From NCBI GenBank assembly GCA_013821585.1, contig JACDGO010000029.1:1-12379 (forward strand): a stretch of 12,379 bases of DNA. Reading direction: 5' to 3'. Within the stretch, counting starts at the first letter, position 1, and each line of letters begins with the position of its first letter. This document shows positions 1 to 5,643 of this stretch, piece after piece. Made by a program: the position numbers and the translations under genes. This stretch comes from Sphingomonadaceae bacterium. GTDB taxonomy: Bacteria > Pseudomonadota > Alphaproteobacteria > Sphingomonadales > Sphingomonadaceae. Under the pieces are notes generated by a model, which was given only the letters and a program-made list of their open reading frames with translations, ran no database searches and was not told the origin of the DNA.

Positions 1-33
1 GGCGAGCACGCCGAGCGAGACGAAGGATTTCAT
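1..33 (-). CDS. N-terminus of an exported protein (partial)
   Basis: Only the first 11 codons lie in the window, reading MKSFVSLGVLA on the minus strand before the sequence ends. A lysine followed by a hydrophobic stretch is the usual beginning of a Sec signal peptide, so this is probably a secreted or periplasmic protein. The start is well supported: a strong Shine-Dalgarno GAGAGGGG lies about 8 bases upstream. The alpha/beta hydrolase gene ends 58 bases upstream on the same strand, so this gene may be its operon partner. The product cannot be named from 11 residues. Confidence 0.55.
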   Translation of the reverse strand, partial: MKSFVSLGVLA

Positions 34-91
34 GATTGTAGCCCCTCTCGAAAATTCATTACCGCCGACACTGGCGCGCGCGCGGCGCGAG

Positions 92-874
92 TCAAGCGGC
101 GAGATAGTTCGCGATCGCTTCGCCGAGCTCGGGCTTCGTCACCGCGCTCATGTGCCCGCCCGGCGTTCGCGCGAGCGTCGCGTGCGGCAATGCCCCCGCG
201 AGCTCGTCGACCGAGCCATTGTCCTCATCCTCGTCGCCCGACACTACGAGCACCGGAATGTCGATCGCCGCGATTGCGTCCGGCGGCGTATCGACGAAAC
301 TGTCGAGCAACAGGCGCAGCGCGACGGGATCGCCCCTGGTCGTCTTGAGGAACGCCTCGGCGTTCCATTCCGGCGTGAACTTCTCGAAGCTGCCGAGATT
401 GTCGAGGATGTGGGCGAAGTGCGCGCTGCGCGCGGTCGCGCGGGTCAGGCCGCTATAGCCCATTCCCGCGACGATCGCGCGCCGCGGCGTCGCGCCACGC
501 TCCAGCATCCGCACCGTCGTCCGCCCGCCGAGCGAATAGCCGCCGAGATCATAGTCGGTCAGATCGAGGTGGCGGATCAGCGCGAAGCCGTCGCCGGCGA
601 GCACATCGGTCGGATAGGCGGCTGGGTCGTGCGGCTTCGCGCTCGATCCGTGCGCGCGCAGATCGGGCATGACGACGCGGAACCCCTTCGCCGCGATCGC
701 CGCCGCATGGCCGAAGCGGACCCAGTTGGTGAAGGCGTCAGAGAAATAGCCGTGAAGCAGGACGACCGCCCTGCGCGCCTTTCGACTCTCTGGCCCGATC
801 TCGCGCCACGCAAGCTCGACGCCGTCGAACGACGCGAAACGGTGGACGGGGAGGTCAGCCGGGGAGCTTGCCAG
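92..874 (-). CDS. alpha/beta hydrolase, no canonical start codon
   Basis: The translation is a typical small alpha/beta hydrolase of about 260 residues. Visible motifs are the oxyanion-hole segment HGYFSDAFTNW near residue 41, PDLRAHGSS near 70, the nucleophile elbow GYSLGG (Ser about 114), an acidic stretch SGDEDED that should hold the catalytic Asp, and GGHMSAV with the catalytic His near 241. The substrate cannot be told. The start is a problem. The frame is open from a TGA at 881-883, but it contains no ATG, GTG or TTG before the ATG at 670, which lies downstream of the conserved HG motif. I place the start at CTG 874, the only plausible near-cognate codon at the right distance; it has no well-spaced Shine-Dalgarno. 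The N-terminus overlaps the end of the GFA gene (stop 855-857), so translation by coupling or re-initiation is likely. A sequence error or a mutated start is the alternative. Confidence 0.8.
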   Translation of the reverse strand: MASSPADLPVHRFASFDGVELAWREIGPESRKARRAVVLLHGYFSDAFTNWVRFGHAAAIAAKGFRVVMPDLRAHGSSAKPHDPAAYPTDVLAGDGFALIRHLDLTDYDLGGYSLGGRTTVRMLERGATPRRAIVAGMGYSGLTRATARSAHFAHILDNLGSFEKFTPEWNAEAFLKTTRGDPVALRLLLDSFVDTPPDAIAAIDIPVLVVSGDEDEDNGSVDELAGALPHATLARTPGGHMSAVTKPELGEAIANYLAA

Positions 875-1301
875 CGGCCTTCATCCATCGCTCGACCGTC
901 GCTGGATTGTCCTCGATCCGGTATTCGGGAAGCTCCTCGGTATCGCGCCAATGTTCTAGCCGCGTCTCGACGCCAAAATGATGTTTGGGAACGAAGCGCG
1001 ACGGATCGTCGAACGTCGCGACGTGCAAATCCATGTTCTCGCTGTCAGGATATTCGAACCCAAGCGGCGTCCCGCACGCCGAGCAGAACGGCCGCCGCGC
1101 GATCGGCGAGGAACGATACCAGTCGGGTTCATGCCCCCACTCCACGTCCGTCTTCTTCAGGTTGACGAACGCGACGAACACGTTCCCCGACGCGCGTTGA
1201 CACATCCGGCAATGGCAGAGATACGCATCGTCACTGGCGATTTTCGCCGCGAAACGGATGCGCCCGCACTGGCAGCCGCCGGTCATGGTTTCGGTGGTCA
1301 T
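855..1301 (-). CDS. GFA family protein (glutathione-dependent formaldehyde-activating enzyme-like)
   Basis: A 148-residue GFA/CENP-V-fold zinc protein. The family's cysteine pattern is complete: Cys10 and Cys12 in GGCQCG, Cys29, Cys31 and Cys34 in CHCRMCQRASG, and Cys73 and Cys76 in FCSACGTPLGF. The founding member binds glutathione and was proposed to help form S-hydroxymethylglutathione from formaldehyde; most homologues have no proven activity, so only the family is certain. I chose ATG 1301 over the ATG at 1313 because GGAG sits 5 bases upstream and the start forms an ATGA overlap with the PIN toxin stop (1298-1300). This implies coupled translation with the toxin-antitoxin pair. Its own end runs into the hydrolase frame. 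The protein is cytoplasmic, with no signal peptide. Confidence 0.9.
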   Translation of the reverse strand: MTTETMTGGCQCGRIRFAAKIASDDAYLCHCRMCQRASGNVFVAFVNLKKTDVEWGHEPDWYRSSPIARRPFCSACGTPLGFEYPDSENMDLHVATFDDPSRFVPKHHFGVETRLEHWRDTEELPEYRIEDNPATVERWMKAAGKLPG

Positions 1302-1717
1302 GGCTGCTCCCACCTCAATAACGCCACATGCGGCTCAAGACCGCCGCGTTTCGCTGCCTTGACGAATTCCCGGTCCGCGGTGACGACGGCCGTCCGCTCG
1401 CGCATCGCGAGCGCGAGGTACAGGCAGTCATACACCGCGTGACGCAGATCGAACGACAGGCGCGTCGCTTCGTCGAGCAAGTCCATCGTCGGGTAGAGAT
1501 GCCCGAAGAAATCGGGAAGCGCATCGAAATTCGCGCGCGCCTGGACTCGCGTAAGCGCATCGGTCTCGACCTTGTTGAAGAGGGCATTCGCCGCCTCCAC
1601 CAGCATCCAGTCGGGTGCCACGAGCAGCTCTTGGCTGGTCACATAGGCCAGCGCCTCCTCCGATCCGGGTTCGGCGACGACGAATTTGATGGCGACGCTG
1701 GCATCGACGACGATCAC
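1298..1717 (-). CDS. vapC: VapC-type PIN-domain toxin ribonuclease
   Basis: A 139-residue single PIN domain, the normal size for VapC/FitB toxins, which are Mg-dependent endoribonucleases. The four conserved acidic residues are visible: Asp5 in MIVVDASV, Glu41 in LVEAANAL, Asp97 in AVYDCLYLALA and Asp115 in VVTADREF, so the active site looks intact. The start codon is GTG at 1717, and GTGA overlaps the antitoxin stop (TGA 1714-1716). This is the usual antitoxin-first, coupled arrangement. The gene's own stop overlaps the GFA start as ATGA. The RNA target cannot be predicted from sequence. Autoregulation with the antitoxin at the repeats near 2007-2043 is expected but not shown. Confidence 0.93.
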   Translation of the reverse strand: MIVVDASVAIKFVVAEPGSEEALAYVTSQELLVAPDWMLVEAANALFNKVETDALTRVQARANFDALPDFFGHLYPTMDLLDEATRLSFDLRHAVYDCLYLALAMRERTAVVTADREFVKAAKRGGLEPHVALLRWEQP

Positions 1718-1995
1718 CCGGTCGGCTTCCCGGCGCCGCCAAGCTTGCCGTGATTGGTGTCGCGCGCCCAGCGGATATGGGGCGTACTGTCGGTGCCGCC
1801 CGGCCCGTCGAGCGTCGTCGCCCGCAACCGCTTTGACAGCGCCTCCAGATAGTCCGGATCCTTGGGACGCATGGGCTGGTTGCGCTCGAGCACCTCGCGC
1901 AGTTCCGCTTCGAGCGAACGACCCTTCGCTTCCGCCGATGCGCGGTAGGCGGCCAGCGTGTTCTCGTTGAGTTTGCGGATCAGCGCCTGCGCCAT
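1714..1995 (-). CDS. vapB: VapB/FitA-type ribbon-helix-helix antitoxin
   Basis: A 93-residue protein directly upstream of and overlapping the PIN toxin. Residues 1-38 (MAQALIRKL..., then ...GRSLEAELREVLE) match the FitA-like ribbon-helix-helix DNA-binding domain, in which the first strand contacts operator DNA. The later segment around DSTPHIRWARD resembles the C-terminal arm with which FitA-type antitoxins occupy the toxin active site, an Arg entering the acidic pocket; this is family knowledge. No purine-rich ribosome binding site precedes the ATG (upstream bases on this strand are GTGCCCCTTCC). With the predicted promoter this suggests a leaderless or nearly leaderless message. It is the first gene of the four-gene minus-strand run. 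Confidence 0.9.
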   Translation of the reverse strand: MAQALIRKLNENTLAAYRASAEAKGRSLEAELREVLERNQPMRPKDPDYLEALSKRLRATTLDGPGGTDSTPHIRWARDTNHGKLGGAGKPTG

Positions 1996-2002
1996 GGAAG
2001 GG

Positions 2003-2031
2003 GCACTATCATTTTGCTATCACTTGGTCAA
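2003..2031 (-). promoter_or_regulatory. candidate promoter of the vapBC-GFA-hydrolase run
   Basis: On the minus strand there is a -35-like TTGACC (2031-2026), then 17 bases, then a weak -10-like TAGTGC (2008-2003). Transcription would begin only a few bases before the antitoxin ATG at 1995, matching the lack of a Shine-Dalgarno. The -35 is good and the -10 is poor, so this is tentative. Confidence 0.35.
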
Positions 2032-2043
2032 CCGTATCACTTG
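2007..2043. repeat. direct repeats TATCACTTG, candidate antitoxin operator
   Basis: TATCACTTG occurs exactly at 2018-2026 and 2035-2043, with a 17-base period. A partial third copy, TATCATTTTG, lies at 2007-2016. They lie just upstream of the antitoxin gene, covering its candidate -35 and touching the candidate -35 of the divergent telA promoter. Ribbon-helix-helix antitoxins bind short repeated sites of this kind, so autoregulation is the obvious reading. Binding is inferred. Confidence 0.5.
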
Positions 2044-2070
2044 AATAATACACCCGGACTCGCCTATCTA
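2041..2070 (+). promoter_or_regulatory. candidate telA promoter
   Basis: TTGAAT (2041-2046) and TATCTA (2065-2070) are separated by 18 bases, a reasonable sigma-70-like pair about 30 bases upstream of the telA ATG. The -10 lies inside the palindrome at 2061-2074. Confidence 0.4.
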
Positions 2071-2074
2071 GGCG
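2061..2074. promoter_or_regulatory. palindrome over the telA -10, candidate operator
   Basis: CGCCTATCTAGGCG has perfect 6-base arms (CGCCTA / TAGGCG) around a 2-base centre and encloses the predicted -10 hexamer TATCTA. Its position would suit a repressor site. It could also form a short hairpin in a leader transcript. No regulator gene for it is recognisable nearby apart from the antitoxin. Confidence 0.35.
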
Positions 2075-2099
2075 GCAGGGCATCAGGAGCACGACGATC

Positions 2100-3293
2100 A
2101 TGGCCACGCAAACCGCCGGGGTATCGGACCTCGTGCTGACCGCTCCCGATCCGGTGACGCCGGTCGCGGCCGAGCGTGCGTCGGGGCTCGTCCCCCTCGA
2201 GGACGGGCAGCGGAGCGCGCTCGAAGCGAAGGCGGACGCGTTCGTGGAGGAGCTCGCCGCGCAGGACGTCAACTCGCCCGAATTCGGCAAGCGCGTCGAT
2301 CAGATCAGCGACATGGGCCGCCGCGAGATCGCCGAGGCGGCGGGTCAGTCGAACCGCTTCCTCGACCGCCCGGTGCGCGCGATGGACAAGGATAGCGGCG
2401 TCGGCACCGATCTTGCCGAATTGCGCCGCACGATCGAGGATCTCGATCCGGGGCGGCAGGGCAAGCTGACCGCGCCGCGCAAGCTGTTCGGCATCATCCC
2501 GTTCGGTGGAAAGCTGCGCAACTATTTCGACAGCTACAAATCGTCGCAATCGCACATCGCCTCGATCCTGACGCGCCTCGGATCGGGCAAGGACGAACTC
2601 TTGAAGGACAACGCCGCGATCTCGGTCGAGCGGCAGAGCCTGTGGGCGGCGATGGGGCGTCTGGAACAGATGATCCACGTCTCGAAGGCGCTCGACGCGA
2701 AGCTGGAGGCCAAGGCGTTCGAGCTGGAGTCGAGCGACCCGGCCAAGGCAAAGGCGATCCGCGAAACCGCCCTGTTCTACGTTCGCCAGCGCACCACCGA
2801 CTTGCTCACGCAAATGGCGGTGACGGTGCAGGGCTATCTCGCGCTCGACCTCGTCAAAAAGAACAATGTCGAGCTGGTGAAGGGCGTCGACCGCGCATCG
2901 ACCACCACCGTCTCGGCGCTGCGCACCGCCGTCACCGTCGCGCAGGCGATGACCAATCAGAAGCTCGTGCTCGAACAGATCACCCAGCTCAACACGACGA
3001 CCGCGAACATCATCGATTCGACCGGCGCGATGCTCAAGCAAAACACCGCCGCGATCCACGAGCAGGCGGCAGGAGCGACGATTCCGCTCGAAACATTGAA
3101 GCGCGCGTTCCAGAACATCTACGACACGATGGACGCGATCGACGTGTTCAAGGCCAAGGCGCTGGTGTCGATGAAGACCACCGTCGACGCGCTCGGCAGC
3201 GAGGTCGAGAAGTCCAAGGGCTATATCGCCCGCGCCGAGGGCGCGGCGCAGGGCCAGCTTTCACACAGCCCAAGCCCGTTCGAGCCGGTGTGA
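2100..3293 (+). CDS. telA: toxic anion resistance protein, TelA/KlaA family
   Basis: A 397-residue cytoplasmic protein of the TelA family, close to the family's usual length. After a variable N-terminus of about 60 residues it is almost wholly helical. Typical features are FGIIPFGGKLRNYFDSYKSSQ (roughly residues 130-150), the long middle helices with LYLVRQR-like FYVRQRTTDLLTQ and YLALDLVKKNNVELVKGVDRA, and the C-terminal helices around FQNIYDTMDAIDVFKAKAL. Members are linked to tellurite resistance in plasmids and to envelope or antibiotic stress in other bacteria; the biochemical activity is unknown. AGGAG lies 10 bases before the ATG. The stop overlaps the next gene (GTGA), so the two products are probably made in fixed ratio and may interact. 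It is transcribed divergently from the toxin-antitoxin run. Confidence 0.92.
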   Translation: MATQTAGVSDLVLTAPDPVTPVAAERASGLVPLEDGQRSALEAKADAFVEELAAQDVNSPEFGKRVDQISDMGRREIAEAAGQSNRFLDRPVRAMDKDSGVGTDLAELRRTIEDLDPGRQGKLTAPRKLFGIIPFGGKLRNYFDSYKSSQSHIASILTRLGSGKDELLKDNAAISVERQSLWAAMGRLEQMIHVSKALDAKLEAKAFELESSDPAKAKAIRETALFYVRQRTTDLLTQMAVTVQGYLALDLVKKNNVELVKGVDRASTTTVSALRTAVTVAQAMTNQKLVLEQITQLNTTTANIIDSTGAMLKQNTAAIHEQAAGATIPLETLKRAFQNIYDTMDAIDVFKAKALVSMKTTVDALGSEVEKSKGYIARAEGAAQGQLSHSPSPFEPV

Positions 3294-3985
3294 CCGGCGT
3301 CGACGAAACCCTGGCCCGCGCCGGCGAGGTGCTCGAACGCGCGCGCCGCCGCGAGATCGATCCCCCCGCGCGCCGCCAGCTCGCGCGCGTCCGGCGCGCA
3401 GCGAAGATCTCGGCGATTGGCGTCGCGGCGATCCTGATCGCGGCGTTTGTATGGGGCCTCGTCTCGCCGATCGGCGCGACTGGCGTGATGATAGTCGCGT
3501 TGGCGATGCTGGCGGCGGTCGCGCTCGGCGTCATGATCAGCCGTGAGCCGGAAATCCCCGCCGCCGCGCTGAAGCAGGGCGATCTGAAGGCTTTGCCGGA
3601 CCGGACCGCGCGCTGGCTCGACCAGCAACGCGCGCTGCTCCCCGCCCCCGCCCAGCGCCTCGCCGACGGCATCGGCGTCAAGCTTCAGGCGCTTAGCCCC
3701 CAGCTCGCGACGCTCGACGAGCGCGAGCCCGCCGCGAGCGAAATCCGCCGCCTGATCGCCGACGAGCTTCCCGAACTGGTCAAGGGCTATGGCCGCGTCC
3801 CCGCCGCGCGGCGGCGCGAAAGCATCGACGGCCTCGCCCCCGACAAGCAGCTCGTCGACGGCCTCACCGTCGTCGACGGCGAGCTGTCGCGAATGAGCGA
3901 GCAACTCGCGCGCGGCGACCTCGAACGCCTCGCGACGCAGGGGAAGTATCTGGAGCTGAAATACCAAGGCGATCCGCTCGGCTGA
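3290..3985 (+). CDS. two-TM XpaC-like membrane partner of TelA
   Basis: A 231-residue protein whose frame is open far upstream inside telA. The real start is the GTG at 3290, overlapping the telA stop as GTGA. An Arg-rich N-terminus (residues 1-39) precedes two hydrophobic segments at about 39-58 and 62-84. These are followed by a cytosol-facing helical domain ending in ELSRMSEQLARGDLERLATQGKYLELKY. The layout, and especially this tail, resembles the XpaC family, whose members often neighbour telA-like genes. The name 5-bromo-4-chloroindolyl phosphate hydrolysis comes from an old phenotype, not a proven enzyme. I infer that it anchors TelA at the membrane. Confidence is high for the gene and moderate for the family. 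Confidence 0.8.
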   Translation: MTGVDETLARAGEVLERARRREIDPPARRQLARVRRAAKISAIGVAAILIAAFVWGLVSPIGATGVMIVALAMLAAVALGVMISREPEIPAAALKQGDLKALPDRTARWLDQQRALLPAPAQRLADGIGVKLQALSPQLATLDEREPAASEIRRLIADELPELVKGYGRVPAARRRESIDGLAPDKQLVDGLTVVDGELSRMSEQLARGDLERLATQGKYLELKYQGDPLG

Positions 3986-4036
3986 TATCGGCTTTAGTAA
4001 GTCGGCAATGGGTAAGAGCGAACATCTAGGAGTTTA

Positions 4037-4630
4037 CTAGCTGTCGGCTGTTTGCGCGTCGCGTTGTAACTCTGCGAGCATCTCTTCAAGCTGCTCTGCT
4101 GGCGCAGTGAAAACAGCTTGAGCTTGCAGCCCGCGAGCGGAGCAAAGCGCACTGGCAATCGCCAGCGATTGGTCACTCAATTCGATGAACATCGGCAAGG
4201 TCGGCTTTAACTGCCGATATATCTCGGACTTGATGCGAGTATCATCTTGATGGCTGACAAGCTTGTGACGGATAGTTTTCGCGACGCGGTAGGCACCGTC
4301 TGCGGCAGTAATCTGCGACATAGTGGCGGCGTATGTCGCTTCGTCAATTGCTCCAGCGCTCAGTGCTTCACTCACCAACATGGCAAAATTGTCAGTGTCC
4401 GTTCGTCGAGCGAATAGGTTCACGATCCGCGCCAAGAATTCGTGCTCACTGGCAGTGCGAATGAATTCAAAAAGGTTCCGCCGCTCGGCGAGCGCAACTT
4501 CGAATTTATCGAGGTTCGCCTGCCACATCAGAAATGCGAAGAGGTCAAGGTTCACCCGCGCTCGCGCCGCCAGCCACGCAGCGCGGCGGATACGGTCGTC
4601 AAGAGATTTAGCCTTGATTGTCTCTGACAC
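4037..4630 (-). CDS. HEPN-domain protein, AbiU2-like
   Basis: A 197-residue, mainly helical, soluble protein that is visibly less GC-rich than its neighbours, which suggests acquisition. The key motif is TIRHKLVSHQD: Arg121, five residues, His127 (numbered from GTG 4630), fitting the RX4-6H signature of HEPN nucleases. The preceding pattern LFEFIRTASEHEFLARIVNLFAR and the following ...PMFIELSDQSLAIASAL fit the AbiU2-type HEPN layout. HEPN proteins are often RNases in toxin-antitoxin, abortive infection or CRISPR systems, but many are uncharacterised. Start: GTG 4630 gives MSETIKAKSLDD, more natural than the TTG at 4654; neither has a clear Shine-Dalgarno. No adjacent nucleotidyltransferase antitoxin is seen. 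It converges with the TelA operon and is divergent from yghU. Confidence 0.75.
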   Translation of the reverse strand: MSETIKAKSLDDRIRRAAWLAARARVNLDLFAFLMWQANLDKFEVALAERRNLFEFIRTASEHEFLARIVNLFARRTDTDNFAMLVSEALSAGAIDEATYAATMSQITAADGAYRVAKTIRHKLVSHQDDTRIKSEIYRQLKPTLPMFIELSDQSLAIASALCSARGLQAQAVFTAPAEQLEEMLAELQRDAQTADS

Positions 4631-4739
4631 TACATGTGGGCGAGATGTCTGCAATGGGTCCAGAGTGGCGGCGGTGGGCAGGTTGTCCTAGCACGCGCGG
4701 CGACACCCAACCGACGGGTTCGCCCGCCGTAAGACACCC

Positions 4740-4743
4740 GGAG
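4740..4743 (+). promoter_or_regulatory. ribosome binding site deciding the yghU start
   Basis: GGAG stands 6 bases before ATG 4750. It supports this start over the upstream in-frame TTG at 4618, whose extra 44 residues read as non-coding and would overlap the divergent HEPN gene. Confidence 0.6.
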
Positions 4744-4749
4744 CCGCCA

Positions 4750-5625
4750 ATGACCGAAGCCGCCGACTATACGCCGCCCGAAATCTGGAGCTGGAACAAG
4801 GAGAACGGTGGCCGCTTCGCGAATATCAATCGTCCGATCGCGGGACCGACGCACGACAAGGCGCTGCCGGTCGGCCGCCATCCCTTGCAGCTCTATTCGC
4901 TGGCAACGCCCAACGGCGTGAAGGTGACGGTGATGCTCGAGGAGCTGCTCGAGCTCGGCCATGCGGGCGCGGAATATGACGCATGGCTGATCCGCATCCA
5001 GGAAGGCGATCAGTTCGGCAGCGGCTTCGTCGACGTGAACCCCAATTCCAAAATCCCGGCGTTGATGGACCGCAGCGGCCCGGAGCCGGTCCGCGTGTTC
5101 GAATCGGGCGCGATCCTGATGCACCTCGCCGAAAAATTCGGGGCGTTCCTGCCCGCCAGCGGCGCGGCGCGCGCCGAATGTCTGTCGTGGCTGTTCTGGC
5201 AGATGGGCAGCGCACCGTATCTCGGCGGCGGCTTCGGCCATTTCTACGCCTATGCGCCGTTCAAGATCGAATATGCGATCGACCGCTTCGCCATGGAGGT
5301 GAAGCGCCAGCTCGATGTGCTCGACCGGCGGTTGGCGGACAGCCCTTATCTTGCGGGCGACGATTATACGATCGCCGACGTCGCCGTCTGGCCCTGGTAT
5401 GGCGGGATGGCGAAGGGGCTGCTCTATGACGCGGGCAATTTCCTTCAGGTTCAGGATTACACGAACCTGCAGCGCTGGACCGACGCGATCGCCGCGCGCC
5501 CGGCGGTCAAGCGGGGCCGCATGGTCAATCGCACGTTCGGCGAGCCGTCGAGCCAGCTCCACGAACGCCACGACGCGGGCGATTTCATGACCCGGACACA
5601 GGACAAGCTGGAGGCCGCGGAATAA
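4750..5625 (+). CDS. yghU: YghU-type glutathione transferase / disulfide-bond oxidoreductase
   Basis: A 291-residue protein close along its whole length to E. coli YghU as I recall that sequence. The family-specific N-terminal extension contains FANINRPIAGPTHDKALPVG (23-42). The thioredoxin-fold GST N-domain follows, with QLYSLATPNGVKVTVMLEELL (about 47-67), NPNSKIPAL (97-105) and the glutathione gamma-glutamyl site ESG (118-120). The all-helical C-domain carries GGGFGHFYAYAPFKIEYAIDRF and YTIADVAVWPW. The C-terminus LHERHDAGDF also matches. YghU binds two glutathione molecules and has disulfide reductase and weak peroxidase activity; the same is expected here, in the cytoplasm. It stands alone, converging with the methyltransferase gene 9 bases away. 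GGAG 6 bases upstream fixes the start. Confidence 0.95.
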   Translation: MTEAADYTPPEIWSWNKENGGRFANINRPIAGPTHDKALPVGRHPLQLYSLATPNGVKVTVMLEELLELGHAGAEYDAWLIRIQEGDQFGSGFVDVNPNSKIPALMDRSGPEPVRVFESGAILMHLAEKFGAFLPASGAARAECLSWLFWQMGSAPYLGGGFGHFYAYAPFKIEYAIDRFAMEVKRQLDVLDRRLADSPYLAGDDYTIADVAVWPWYGGMAKGLLYDAGNFLQVQDYTNLQRWTDAIAARPAVKRGRMVNRTFGEPSSQLHERHDAGDFMTRTQDKLEAAE

Positions 5626-5643
5626 ACCGTTACGCTATTCCGC
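5617..5643. terminator. inverted repeat across two convergent gene ends, possible bidirectional terminator
   Basis: GCGGAATA (5617-5624) and TATTCCGC (5636-5643) form a perfect 8-base stem around an 11-base loop. It arises because both convergent genes end in Ala-Glu-stop with the same codons. There is no T-tract on either side, so intrinsic termination is uncertain. Confidence 0.3.

Noticed and set aside
32..1165. Long plus-strand open frame opposite the hydrolase and GFA genes
   Set aside because: Arg-rich product with no motif; it is the antisense of genes with full catalytic motifs, as is common in high-GC DNA.
2064..3059. 331-codon minus-strand frame opposite telA
   Set aside because: Low-complexity composition (Arg, Asp, Leu) and no family features; telA on the other strand is clearly coding.
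2642..3289. Upstream extension of the XpaC-like gene
   Set aside because: The frame is open but overlaps telA completely and reads as shadow sequence. The GTG at 3290 with a GTGA overlap is the natural start.
4618..4749. Upstream 44-residue extension of yghU
   Set aside because: It starts at TTG, does not resemble the YghU N-terminus, and overlaps the divergent HEPN gene. ATG 4750 has a ribosome binding site and matches the family.
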